A DNA stretch of 64,000 nt from Pseudomonas sp. R5(2019) (lineage in GTDB: Bacteria > Pseudomonadota > Gammaproteobacteria > Pseudomonadales > Pseudomonadaceae). Every line of letters begins with the position of its first letter. Position 1 is the first letter of the stretch. The stretch lies in the NCBI RefSeq assembly GCF_009905435.1, contig NZ_JAAAMT010000032.1, positions 1-64,000 on the forward strand, given 5' to 3'. The translations under genes were made by a program, and so were the position numbers. Below the pieces are notes generated by a model. It was given only the letters and a program-made list of their open reading frames with translations, had not been told where the DNA came from and did no database searches. This document shows positions 55,109 to 62,482 of this stretch, one piece after another.

Positions 55109-55474
55109 TCAGGGCGTTATCCACAGCCCCTTGCTGTTCTGTTCACAGAATGGCTTGAGGTAACGCGCATCGCTGGCAACGCCGTAATAGTGGATATCCT
55201 GGCGGTAGGGCATATTGTCCACATGAGCGTCGCTGCAAACGCCGAAGGACCCGAAAGGGCACTGATCAACAAACTCCACGCTGACTTGTTGCCCAGGTAA
55301 CGTCGGTTGGCAAAAGCCATCATGGAAGAGCTTTTGCGGTATGGTGCGATTCTGCTGGCAGACTTTCATCTTCAGGCCCTCGCCCGAGCTGTGCACCACA
55401 CAGGCCTCGGCGTGTACCTGAGTGCAGGCAAGCATCAGCAGGCAGCCTCCCAGTGTTCGCATTTTCACTCGCAT
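55109..55474 (-). CDS. Small periplasmic cysteine-rich protein of unknown function
   Basis: 121 residues; an ATG four codons later (55462) may be the true start. A signal peptide (MRTLGGCLLMLACTQVHA) precedes a mature part of about 100 residues with six cysteines, suggesting three disulfides. No known domain is recognised. The gene start is 12 bases from the divergent cobW-like start, so their promoters must overlap coding DNA. A perfect DnaA box (55117-55125) and a near match (55215-55223) lie in it. Confidence 0.65.
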   Translation of the reverse strand: MRVKMRTLGGCLLMLACTQVHAEACVVHSSGEGLKMKVCQQNRTIPQKLFHDGFCQPTLPGQQVSVEFVDQCPFGSFGVCSDAHVDNMPYRQDIHYYGVASDARYLKPFCEQNSKGLWITP

Positions 55475-56406
55475 AAGTCATCCAGCATGCTGAAAGATAT
55501 CCCCACCCATGTCATCACCGGGCCCTTGGGGGCCGGTAAAACCACCGTCATACGCCAGCTCATGGCCCAGCGGCCGGCAGACGAGCGTTGGGCAGTGCTG
55601 ATCAATGAGTTTGGTCAGATCGGTCTCGATGCGGCGTTGCTGACCACCGATCAAGAGGGTATCGCACTCGCCGAAGTGGCGGGCGGTTGTCTGTGTTGCG
55701 TCAACGGTGCGCCGTTTCAGGTGGGTCTGGGCCGGCTGTTGCGCAAGGCCCGGCCACACCGCCTGTTTATCGAACCGTCCGGGTTGGGGCATCCGCTGCA
55801 GTTGTTGGCGCAATTACGCCAGGCACCCTGGAAGGGCGTATTAGCTGTGCAGCCGGGCGTGATGGTCCTGGACGCCCAGGCATTGGCCTGTGGACAACTT
55901 ATACCGGAGGCTCAGCAGCTGGCGTTGCCGGAGATGGGGTTGCTGGTGTTGAATAAATCGCAGGCAATCGAAGAAGAAAAGCGCTTGTGGATAAATAAGC
56001 TTCTGCCTGCTGATACAGATTTAATCTGGACGGAGCAGGGCAAATTAGCGTTTTCCACGCTGCCGGAATCCCCTGTGGATAAGTATTTCGTAGCGAGCAA
56101 GGTAGAGTTACCCACAGCGAAATCATCATCACCCATTATCTGGACCGATACGAAAAAACCTATCGTCCAGAGTTATCAACAGGGCGAGAACTGGAGTATT
56201 GGCTGGTGCTGGCACCCTAGCCAGTCTTTCGACCTGGCGAAAATCCAGGCCTGGATCGAGCGTCTGGAGTGGTGTCGGGCAAAAATGGTTATCCACAGCC
56301 CGCAAGGGTGGTATTCAGCCAATGCGCTGGATCGCCAGGCATTGAACTGGCAGCCCAGTGAATGGCGAAAAGACTCTCGCCTTGAGCTGATTTTCAGTTA
56401 TCCACA
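55117..56406. promoter_or_regulatory. DnaA-box cluster in coding DNA, possible DnaA titration or regulatory locus
   Basis: Perfect TTATCCACA (either strand) is at 55117-55125, 55986-55994, 56074-56082, 56289-56297 and 56398-56406. One-mismatch boxes are at 55215-55223, 55889-55897, 56108-56116 and 56173-56181. Random expectation for perfect boxes in 1.3 kb on both strands is about 0.01. No perfect box was seen from 38 to 55 kb. Confidence 0.7.
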
Positions 56407-56461
56407 GGACGCGGCAGTGCTTGAAACAGACTTTCTGGATTGCCGACAAGGCCCGGTTTAG
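55487..56461 (+). CDS. CobW/YjiA-type GTPase (COG0523), gene packed with DnaA boxes
   Basis: 324 residues from the ATG at 55487 (MLKDIPTHVITGPLGAGKTT); the longer frame that starts 60 codons earlier runs through the divergent gene. GPLGAGKTTVIRQ is the P-loop and GGCLCCVNG has the CxCC metal motif. FIEPSGLGHP and LVLNKSQAI are the later GTPase motifs. The C-terminal part is short and poorly conserved. The second half of the gene is rich in DnaA boxes (four perfect and three near matches between 55889 and 56406), in different frames and strands. It lies in the zinc-homeostasis neighbourhood, so a metallochaperone role is likely. Confidence 0.85.
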   Translation: MLKDIPTHVITGPLGAGKTTVIRQLMAQRPADERWAVLINEFGQIGLDAALLTTDQEGIALAEVAGGCLCCVNGAPFQVGLGRLLRKARPHRLFIEPSGLGHPLQLLAQLRQAPWKGVLAVQPGVMVLDAQALACGQLIPEAQQLALPEMGLLVLNKSQAIEEEKRLWINKLLPADTDLIWTEQGKLAFSTLPESPVDKYFVASKVELPTAKSSSPIIWTDTKKPIVQSYQQGENWSIGWCWHPSQSFDLAKIQAWIERLEWCRAKMVIHSPQGWYSANALDRQALNWQPSEWRKDSRLELIFSYPQDAAVLETDFLDCRQGPV

Positions 56462-56473
56462 AAACTCCGCCTT

Positions 56474-56866
56474 TCACCGCCGCCAGCGGTTGTGTTCCTG
56501 CCGCCACTGGTTCATCTCTATGACGTCGGCGCTCGATTGCGGTGGTTTGATTTCGAATGGGTAGGGTGCCAGTTCAATCTGGACCGTGTGAGCGCCGAAC
56601 TGGGTGATCATGCCCGGGTGGCGTTGTTCACCCGTGACCGTGAACTCGAAAGTGTAAACCCGCGCAAACCGGCGCCGACCCTGGGCGTCGCGGGCAAAGG
56701 TGAAGCGCTTGAACGCCACGTTGCCGTCGAGCAGTTCGATGTCGAGCTTGGCGCAATGCTGTTTTACCCTTTCGAGTGCTTTTTCCCGCAACCCATGGTT
56801 GTGCCAGAGCCAGGCACCAGCGGTACCTAAAAGCATCAACACGAAAAGATTTCCGAGGGTAAGCAT
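56474..56866 (-). CDS. DUF3301 domain membrane-anchored protein
   Basis: 130 residues from the ATG at 56866; a GTG three codons earlier is an alternative. One N-terminal membrane helix (about 5-22) is followed by REKALERVKQHCAKLDIELL and RFTFARDAQGRRRFARVYTFEF, typical of DUF3301. The function is unknown. It is convergent with the cobW-like gene (12-base gap). Confidence 0.8.
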   Translation of the reverse strand: MLTLGNLFVLMLLGTAGAWLWHNHGLREKALERVKQHCAKLDIELLDGNVAFKRFTFARDAQGRRRFARVYTFEFTVTGEQRHPGMITQFGAHTVQIELAPYPFEIKPPQSSADVIEMNQWRQEHNRWRR

Positions 56867-56982
56867 TACGATCACTCCGACTAAGTGTGTTCAGCTTAAC
56901 TGTGTCTACGGTCTGTCGTACAGGTCACATTTGGCGCCATACTGCGTGCTTTGAATTTCCGTCCGTCGTCCAGGATCCCTGC

Positions 56983-57879
56983 ATGAAACGTACACCGCAC
57001 CTGTTAGCTATCCAGTCCCATGTGGTCTTCGGTCACGCCGGCAACAGCGCGGCGGTGTTTCCCATGCAGCGCATCGGGGTCGAAGTCTGGCCTCTCAATA
57101 CCGTGCAGTTCTCCAACCACACTCAGTATGGCCAGTGGGCGGGAGAACCGCTGGCGCCGCAACAAATTCCTGCGTTGATCGAGGGGATCGCGACGATCGG
57201 TGAGTTGGGCAATTGCGATGCGGTGCTGTCCGGCTATATGGGCAGTGCAGCCCAAGGGCGAGCCATCCTGGCTGGTGTTGCGCGCATCAAGTCGGTGAAC
57301 CCGAATGCGCTGTATTTGTGCGACCCGGTCATGGGCCACCCGGAGAAGGGCTGCATCGTCCCTCCCGAGGTCAGCGATTTTCTGCTTCATGAAGCGGTAG
57401 CCGCCGCTGACCTGCTGTGCCCCAACCAGCTGGAACTCAATACCTTCTTGCACCGTAGCGCCGAGTCGCTGCAGGACTGCGTGGCCATGGCCCGTGAGCT
57501 GCTCCAGCGGGGGCCGCGTGCGGTGCTGGTCAAGCACTTGATATACCCCGGTAAATCGTCCGAGCATTTCGAGATGCTGTTGGTGACAGCCGAGGGCAGC
57601 TGGCACTTGAGGCGCCCGCTGTTGGCCTTTCCGCGTCATCCGGTGGGGGTGGGGGACCTGACCTCAGGATTGTTCCTGGCGCGCCTGCTGTTGGGCGATG
57701 ACCTGCTGACGGCGTTCGAGTTTACCGCCGCAGCCGTGCATGAGGTGCTGCTTGAAACCCAGGCCAGCGCCAGCTACGAATTGCAGCTGGTGCGGGCCCA
57801 GGACCGCATCGTTCATCCGCGCGTTCGCTTCCAGGCGACGCGGTTGCCGGCTTACAGCGCGTCGGCCTTGAGTTCCTGA
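56983..57879 (+). CDS. pdxY: Pyridoxal kinase PdxY
   Basis: 298 residues from the ATG at 56983 (MKRTPHLLAIQSHVVFGHAG); the frame extends 32 codons upstream without family similarity. PdxY phosphorylates pyridoxal in the vitamin B6 salvage pathway. It is a ribokinase-fold enzyme with SHVVFGHAGN, LSGYMGSAAQG, CDPVMGH and the anion-hole GVGDLTSGLFL. Its 3' end overlaps the convergent thioesterase gene by 28 bases. Confidence 0.93.
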   Translation: MKRTPHLLAIQSHVVFGHAGNSAAVFPMQRIGVEVWPLNTVQFSNHTQYGQWAGEPLAPQQIPALIEGIATIGELGNCDAVLSGYMGSAAQGRAILAGVARIKSVNPNALYLCDPVMGHPEKGCIVPPEVSDFLLHEAVAAADLLCPNQLELNTFLHRSAESLQDCVAMARELLQRGPRAVLVKHLIYPGKSSEHFEMLLVTAEGSWHLRRPLLAFPRHPVGVGDLTSGLFLARLLLGDDLLTAFEFTAAAVHEVLLETQASASYELQLVRAQDRIVHPRVRFQATRLPAYSASALSS

Positions 57880-58337
57880 TAGCGTTTTTCCAATTCCTGA
57901 CGAATCAACCGGCGCTGCTTGCCTTGCAGGAAGCGGCGCTTTTCTTCGCTGGTGGTCGGTTGCAGCGCAGGAACGCTGACCGGCTTGCGATCATCATCCA
58001 CGGCGACCATGGTGAAGAAGCAGCTGTTGCTGTGACGGACCGAGCGCTCGCGGATGTTTTCCGTCACCACCTTGATGCCCACCTCCATCGAGGTGTTACC
58101 GGTGTAGTTGACGGACGCCAGAAAGGTCACCAGCTCGCCGACATGCACCGGTTCACGGAAAATTACCTGATCCACCGAGAGAGTCACCACGTAACTGCCT
58201 GCATAGCGGGCGGCACAGGCGTAGGCCACTTCGTCGAGATATTTGAGCAAGGTCCCGCCATGAACATTGCCAGAAAAGTTGGCCATGTCCGGGGTCATCA
58301 GGACGGTCATCGACAGCTGGGCGTTTCCGGGTTCCAT
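57852..58337 (-). CDS. Acyl-CoA thioesterase, hotdog fold
   Basis: 161 residues from the ATG at 58337 (MEPGNAQLSMTVLM). The longer frame start at 58388 lacks family similarity. NFSGNVHGGTLLKYLDEVAY carries the catalytic asparagine/aspartate region of the YciA/Acot family, which hydrolyses acyl-CoA esters. The C-terminus is a basic helix KRRFLQGKQRRLIRQELEKR. The 28-base overlap with pdxY may cause mutual interference of transcription. Confidence 0.87.
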   Translation of the reverse strand: MEPGNAQLSMTVLMTPDMANFSGNVHGGTLLKYLDEVAYACAARYAGSYVVTLSVDQVIFREPVHVGELVTFLASVNYTGNTSMEVGIKVVTENIRERSVRHSNSCFFTMVAVDDDRKPVSVPALQPTTSEEKRRFLQGKQRRLIRQELEKRYQELKADAL

Positions 58338-58502
58338 AGTGTGCTCACGGTTAGGTTGCGGTGATAACGGGGCGGCAGATCTATGCATGCATCTATCCCC
58401 TTAAACGATTCCCATCTTATTCGGGACGCTGGCAGTGCCGTTGCCGTCACGCGGATCGTGCCATTTCCTACGGCTGACCGGCCCATCTGTTTCTACATAT
58501 TG

Positions 58503-58564
58503 CATCGGCGTTTTGCCGCAAACGCCGGTGTTAACCTGCAATGAGCTTCTTCCCGGAAGCTTCC
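58503..58564. promoter_or_regulatory. Inverted repeats between thioesterase and antiporter genes
   Basis: CATCGGCGTTT (58503-58513) pairs with AAACGCCGGTG (58520-58530) at 10 of 11 positions plus one G-T pair. GGAAGCTTCC (58555-58564) is a perfect 10-base palindrome. Both are in the divergent 319-base region that should hold two promoters. Operator or attenuator roles are guesses. Nothing else is seen in this gap. Confidence 0.35.
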
Positions 58565-58656
58565 TACATTAGAAACACTAAATTTCTGCAACTCAATCAG
58601 TGAATTCTGAGCGTTGTTGCGGGCGGTTCGTTTGTCTGGAAAAGGAGTGTCACGCC

Positions 58657-60420
58657 GTGCATGCCATCAGCTTTATTCAGGATTTGGCCGTAATCATGCT
58701 GATAGCCGGTGTCGTGACAATTCTGTTTCATCGCCTCAAGCAGCCAGTCGTGCTCGGCTACATCGTCGCTGGTTTTATTATCGGCCCGCACACGCCGCCC
58801 TTCGGCCTGATCCATGATGAAGAAACCATCAAGATCCTGGCGGAACTGGGGGTGATCTTTCTGATGTTCTGCCTGGGCCTTGAGTTCAGCCTGCGCAAAC
58901 TGTTCAAGGTGGGCGCCACGGCCTTTATCGCAGCCTTTCTGGAAATCATCCTGATGATCTGGATTGGCTATGAAATCGGTCGCTGGTTCGACTGGAGCAC
59001 CATGGACTCGCTGTTCCTCGGCGCCATCCTGGCCATTTCCTCTACCACCATCATCGTCAAGGCCCTCAACGACCTGAAGATGAAAAACCAGCGCTTTGCC
59101 CAGCTCATCTTCGGTGTGCTGATCGTCGAGGACATTCTTGGCATCGGCATCATAGCCTTGCTCTCGGGCATTGCCGTGAGTGGCACGGTAAGCTCCGGTG
59201 AAGTGTTTTCCACGGTCGGGAAGCTGTCGCTGTTCATGGTTGTGGCGCTGGTGATCGGCATTCTGCTGGTGCCACGTTTGCTGGCCTATGTGGCCAGGTT
59301 CGAAAGCAATGAGATGCTGTTGGTGACGGTACTGGGCCTGTGCTTTGGCTTCTGCTTGCTGGTGGTGAAGCTGGAGTACAGCATGGTGCTGGGTGCGTTC
59401 CTGATCGGCGCGATCATGGCAGAGTCGCGTCAATTGCTGAAGATCGAGCGCTTGATCGAGCCAATTCGCGACATGTTCAGTGCCATTTTCTTTGTTGCCA
59501 TCGGCCTGATGATTGACCCCTCAATCCTGGTGGCCTATGCCTGGCCGATTGTGGTGATCACCATCGCCGTGGTCCTGGGCAAGATGCTCTCCTGCGGGAT
59601 GGGCGCCTTTATTGCCGGTAACGATGGGCGTACCTCGTTGCGGGTGGGGATGGGGCTGTCCCAGATCGGCGAGTTTTCCTTCATCATCGCGGCACTGGGC
59701 ATGACGTTGCAGGTCACCAGCGACTTTCTCTACCCCGTGGCCGTCGCGGTGTCGGCGATCACCACCTTGCTGACGCCTTACCTGATTCGTGGCGCGGACC
59801 CGCTATCCGGCAAGCTCGCGGCGGTGGTGCCGACGCGCGTGGCGCGGGTTTTCGGGCTGTATGGCGAGTGGCTGCGCAATATCCAGCCGCAGGGCGAGGG
59901 GGCGATGTTGGCCTCGATGATCCGGCGCATCCTGCTGCAGGTTGGCGTCAACCTGGCGCTGGTGGTGGGGATTTTTTTCAGTGGCGGCTACTTTGCCGAG
60001 CCGATTGGCGAGTATTTGAATGCCTGGCTCAATGATGTGAGCTGGCAGAAAGCACTGATCTGGGGAGCTGCCTTGTTGCTCTCGCTGCCATTCCTGATCG
60101 CTGCGTACCGCAAGCTCAAGGCCCTGTCGATGCTGCTGGCAGAGATGGGCGTGAAACCGGAAATGGCCGGTCGTCACACACAGCGCGTGCGCCGGGTGAT
60201 CGCCGAAGTGATCCCGTTGTTATCGCTGGTGGTGATCTTTGTGCTACTGACGGCCCTGTCGGCCAGCATTCTGCCGACCAACGAGCTGTTGCTGCTGGTG
60301 ATCCTGGTGGCCGCCGCGACTGCCGCGGTACTGTGGCGCTGGCTCATTCGGGTTCACACCCGCATGCAAGTGGCCTTGCTGGAAACCCTCGACAACCACC
60401 AGGACTCAAGCGGACATTGA
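58657..60420 (+). CDS. Kef-type cation/proton antiporter (CPA2 family) without TrkA domain
   Basis: 587 residues from the GTG at 58657 (MHAISFIQDLAVI); AAGGAG is nine bases upstream. About 12-13 membrane segments form the Na/H exchanger fold (about 1-390). LGYIVAGFIIGPHTPPFG and FCLGLEFSLRKL are CPA2 blocks. Two further hydrophobic segments near 440-480 and 510-560 follow. Unlike KefB/KefC or YbaL there is no nucleotide-binding TrkA-N domain. It probably exports potassium or sodium for protons; which ion is unknown. Confidence 0.85.
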   Translation: MHAISFIQDLAVIMLIAGVVTILFHRLKQPVVLGYIVAGFIIGPHTPPFGLIHDEETIKILAELGVIFLMFCLGLEFSLRKLFKVGATAFIAAFLEIILMIWIGYEIGRWFDWSTMDSLFLGAILAISSTTIIVKALNDLKMKNQRFAQLIFGVLIVEDILGIGIIALLSGIAVSGTVSSGEVFSTVGKLSLFMVVALVIGILLVPRLLAYVARFESNEMLLVTVLGLCFGFCLLVVKLEYSMVLGAFLIGAIMAESRQLLKIERLIEPIRDMFSAIFFVAIGLMIDPSILVAYAWPIVVITIAVVLGKMLSCGMGAFIAGNDGRTSLRVGMGLSQIGEFSFIIAALGMTLQVTSDFLYPVAVAVSAITTLLTPYLIRGADPLSGKLAAVVPTRVARVFGLYGEWLRNIQPQGEGAMLASMIRRILLQVGVNLALVVGIFFSGGYFAEPIGEYLNAWLNDVSWQKALIWGAALLLSLPFLIAAYRKLKALSMLLAEMGVKPEMAGRHTQRVRRVIAEVIPLLSLVVIFVLLTALSASILPTNELLLLVILVAAATAAVLWRWLIRVHTRMQVALLETLDNHQDSSGH

Positions 60421-60427
60421 AGCAGGG

Positions 60428-60835
60428 TCAGCTTTCCAGCCAGACATCCCGAGCCCAGTGCCAGACTGACTCCCAGCTCTCTTCGGTGACGATTTCTTCT
60501 TCGCCGGACCACAGCACCACGGTGCCGTCTTCCTCGACGCAATAGAAATCGTCGCCATCCTGGCAGATCGGGATCAGGTCGCGTGGCACGCCGGCATCCC
60601 AGGCGTTGGCGGCTACATCTGGCAGGTAGGTGTGCGACTGCGGATCGGTGACGGTGACCGGCTCCAGGCTGCCGTAGACCACGTCACTGACGGTCAGCAG
60701 GAATTCCTTGAACACGAAAGGAATGTTGATGAACAACTCTTCTTCGATTTCGACCAGCTGGTCTTCGTCTGGCAACTCCAGGGGGACCGGAACCGGTTCG
60801 TTGGCTTCACGGAGTTGTTCGATGACTTCTTCCAC
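60428..60835 (-). CDS. SMI1/KNR4 (SUKH) family protein
   Basis: 135 residues from a GTG at 60835, with AGAGGAAA upstream. The family core LELPDEDQLVEIEEELFINIPFVFKEFLL and the later LIPICQDGDDFYCVEEDG and VVLWSGEEE match SMI1/KNR4 domains. The protein is strongly acidic. SUKH proteins are often immunity factors to toxins, but no toxin gene is adjacent and this locus looks conserved in pseudomonads, so a housekeeping role is equally likely. Confidence 0.82.
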   Translation of the reverse strand: MEEVIEQLREANEPVPVPLELPDEDQLVEIEEELFINIPFVFKEFLLTVSDVVYGSLEPVTVTDPQSHTYLPDVAANAWDAGVPRDLIPICQDGDDFYCVEEDGTVVLWSGEEEIVTEESWESVWHWARDVWLES

Positions 60836-60908
60836 GGCAGTTTCCTCTGACCTGTTAACGCGGTGCGGTTTATACCTTAGCTGGATATTAGTGCAATGTT
60901 AAAAATGC

Positions 60909-60937
60909 AAAACCCCGGCCTGAGCCGGGGTTTTTTT
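60909..60937 (-). terminator. Terminator of the Tim44-like gene
   Basis: AAAACCCCGGC (60909-60919) pairs perfectly with 60924-60934 around CTGA, with T-rich flanks in both directions. It lies 15 bases beyond the leftward Tim44-like gene, and so ends that gene. Confidence 0.85.
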
Positions 60938-60952
60938 GTGCAATGCCGAGGA

Positions 60953-61816
60953 TCAGCCGTTTTGGCGGATACCTGCGACCAGCCAAGGCTGGTTTTCGCC
61001 CTGGGCGCGTTCCATGTTCCAGCTTTCGCTGAACACTTCGCCCTGGTCGAAGCGAGAGGATTTCGACACACCGGTGAAGGTCAGGGTGGCGATGGTCTTG
61101 TCGGCGCGATCGTCGACACCTTCGAGTTGCACGTTCAGATCGTCGATGTAGGTCGACTGGAAGCCGTCGCCCAGGTCGGCACGTTCCTGTTTCAGGAACT
61201 GCAGCATTTGCGGGGTGACGAACTCGGTAATCTTGTCCATTTCGTTGGCGTCCCAGTGCTGCTGCAGCGACTGGAAGTGGTTACGTGCGGCGGCCAGGAA
61301 GCTTTGCTCGTTGAACCAGGCCGGCGCGTTGATGACCGGACGTGCAGCCGGTGCAGCAGAAGCGCCACCGAATACGGACGGCTGAGCCGGTTGTTGTGGT
61401 TCGAATGCTTCGCGCTGGAATGGAGCGTGGCCAGCAGCGGCCATTTGTGGCTGCTGTTGTTTGCGACGGCGCGCGGCGATGAAGCGGAAGATCAGGAAGG
61501 CAATGACCGCCATGATCAGGATGTCGAAGATTTGCATTCCGTCGAAGCCGTCGCCCATGAACATGGAAGCCAACAGGCCACCGGCGGCGATACCGGCCAG
61601 AGGGCCGAGCCAGCGCGAAGCACCGCTAGCTGCCGCTGGAGGACGGGCGGCAGCGTTAGGCGCTGCCGCGGGTGCGGTTGGCGCAGCCTGGCGAGTTTGA
61701 TGGGTCGGCGCTGAGCCCATGCTCTTGCCGCCACCAAAACGCTTGGCGGCGTTGGCGTCGATGCTCAGCGTCAAGCCGATGCACAACGCCAGGGCGATGC
61801 TTAGAAATCGTTGCAT
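60953..61816 (-). CDS. Tim44-like domain membrane protein
   Basis: 287 residues from the ATG at 61816 (MQRFLSIALALCI). The longer frame has 53 residues that look non-coding. A signal or anchor segment (1-25) is followed by KRFGGGKSMGSAP, an Ala/Pro/Thr-rich linker and a second hydrophobic segment (about 83-120: LAGIAAGGLLASMFMGDGF ... ILIMAVIAFLIFRF). The C-terminal Tim44-like domain begins near 160 (APAWFNEQSFLAAARNHF). The function in bacteria is not known. Confidence 0.83.
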   Translation of the reverse strand: MQRFLSIALALCIGLTLSIDANAAKRFGGGKSMGSAPTHQTRQAAPTAPAAAPNAAARPPAAASGASRWLGPLAGIAAGGLLASMFMGDGFDGMQIFDILIMAVIAFLIFRFIAARRRKQQQPQMAAAGHAPFQREAFEPQQPAQPSVFGGASAAPAARPVINAPAWFNEQSFLAAARNHFQSLQQHWDANEMDKITEFVTPQMLQFLKQERADLGDGFQSTYIDDLNVQLEGVDDRADKTIATLTFTGVSKSSRFDQGEVFSESWNMERAQGENQPWLVAGIRQNG

Positions 61817-62015
61817 AGTAGGGAGTTCTCGTTTGTGGATTGCACGCGCGTCATGTTGCACAGCTCCAGAGAGCATGACCAGCGCCATAGTGTTTCGAGC
61901 TTTTGCTTGATGGAGCACAGTCCACTGGAGCTGACTGTCGTGTTTGTCTGTGAACACTGTAAGCCTATTCGCCAACGGTCGAGTGAAACCCCGACCGTAG
62001 GAGCAACTTCAGACC

Positions 62016-62456
62016 TCAACGCCTCCAGGCCAGCAGCACCACCCCCGCCGTAATCAGGCTGATGCCGGCCCATTGGCGCAGGTCGAGCTTTTCACCCAAC
62101 AGGGTGACGCCCAGCACCGCGACCAATACCACACTGAGTTTGTCCACAGGCGCCACCAGCGAGGCCTGGCCCAGTTGCAGTGCGCGAAAGTAACAGATCC
62201 ATGAAGCGCCCGTAGCCAAACCGGACAGGATGAGGAACAGATAACTGCGCGGCGATATGGAGCTTAACGACTGGTATTGGCCGGTGACATAGAGGATCAA
62301 GCCCAGGCTCACCAGTACTACACAGGTGCGCAGCAAGGTGGCAAAGTCGGAATTGATGCCGGTGATCCCGATCTTGCCGAAGATCGCTGTCAAGGCGGCA
62401 AACGCCGCCGAGAGCAGGGCCCAGAATGTCCACGAGGAAAAGAACCCGGAACCCAT
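62016..62456 (-). CDS. Small EamA-family (DMT) transporter
   Basis: 146 residues with four to five hydrophobic segments, forming a single EamA repeat. LDLRQWAGISLITAGVVLLA is the typical end of an EamA unit. Larger family members have two such repeats, so this one must dimerise if it works as a transporter. Its length suggests a stand-alone half-size protein and not a truncation. The substrate is unknown. Confidence 0.8.
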   Translation of the reverse strand: MGSGFFSSWTFWALLSAAFAALTAIFGKIGITGINSDFATLLRTCVVLVSLGLILYVTGQYQSLSSISPRSYLFLILSGLATGASWICYFRALQLGQASLVAPVDKLSVVLVAVLGVTLLGEKLDLRQWAGISLITAGVVLLAWRR

Positions 62457-62482
62457 GCAGCCCCCTCAGATGTCGGCGTTGA

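Noticed and set aside
60428..60835. SUKH protein as part of a toxin-immunity locus
   Set aside because: No polymorphic toxin or secretion gene is adjacent, and the neighbours are ordinary core genes.
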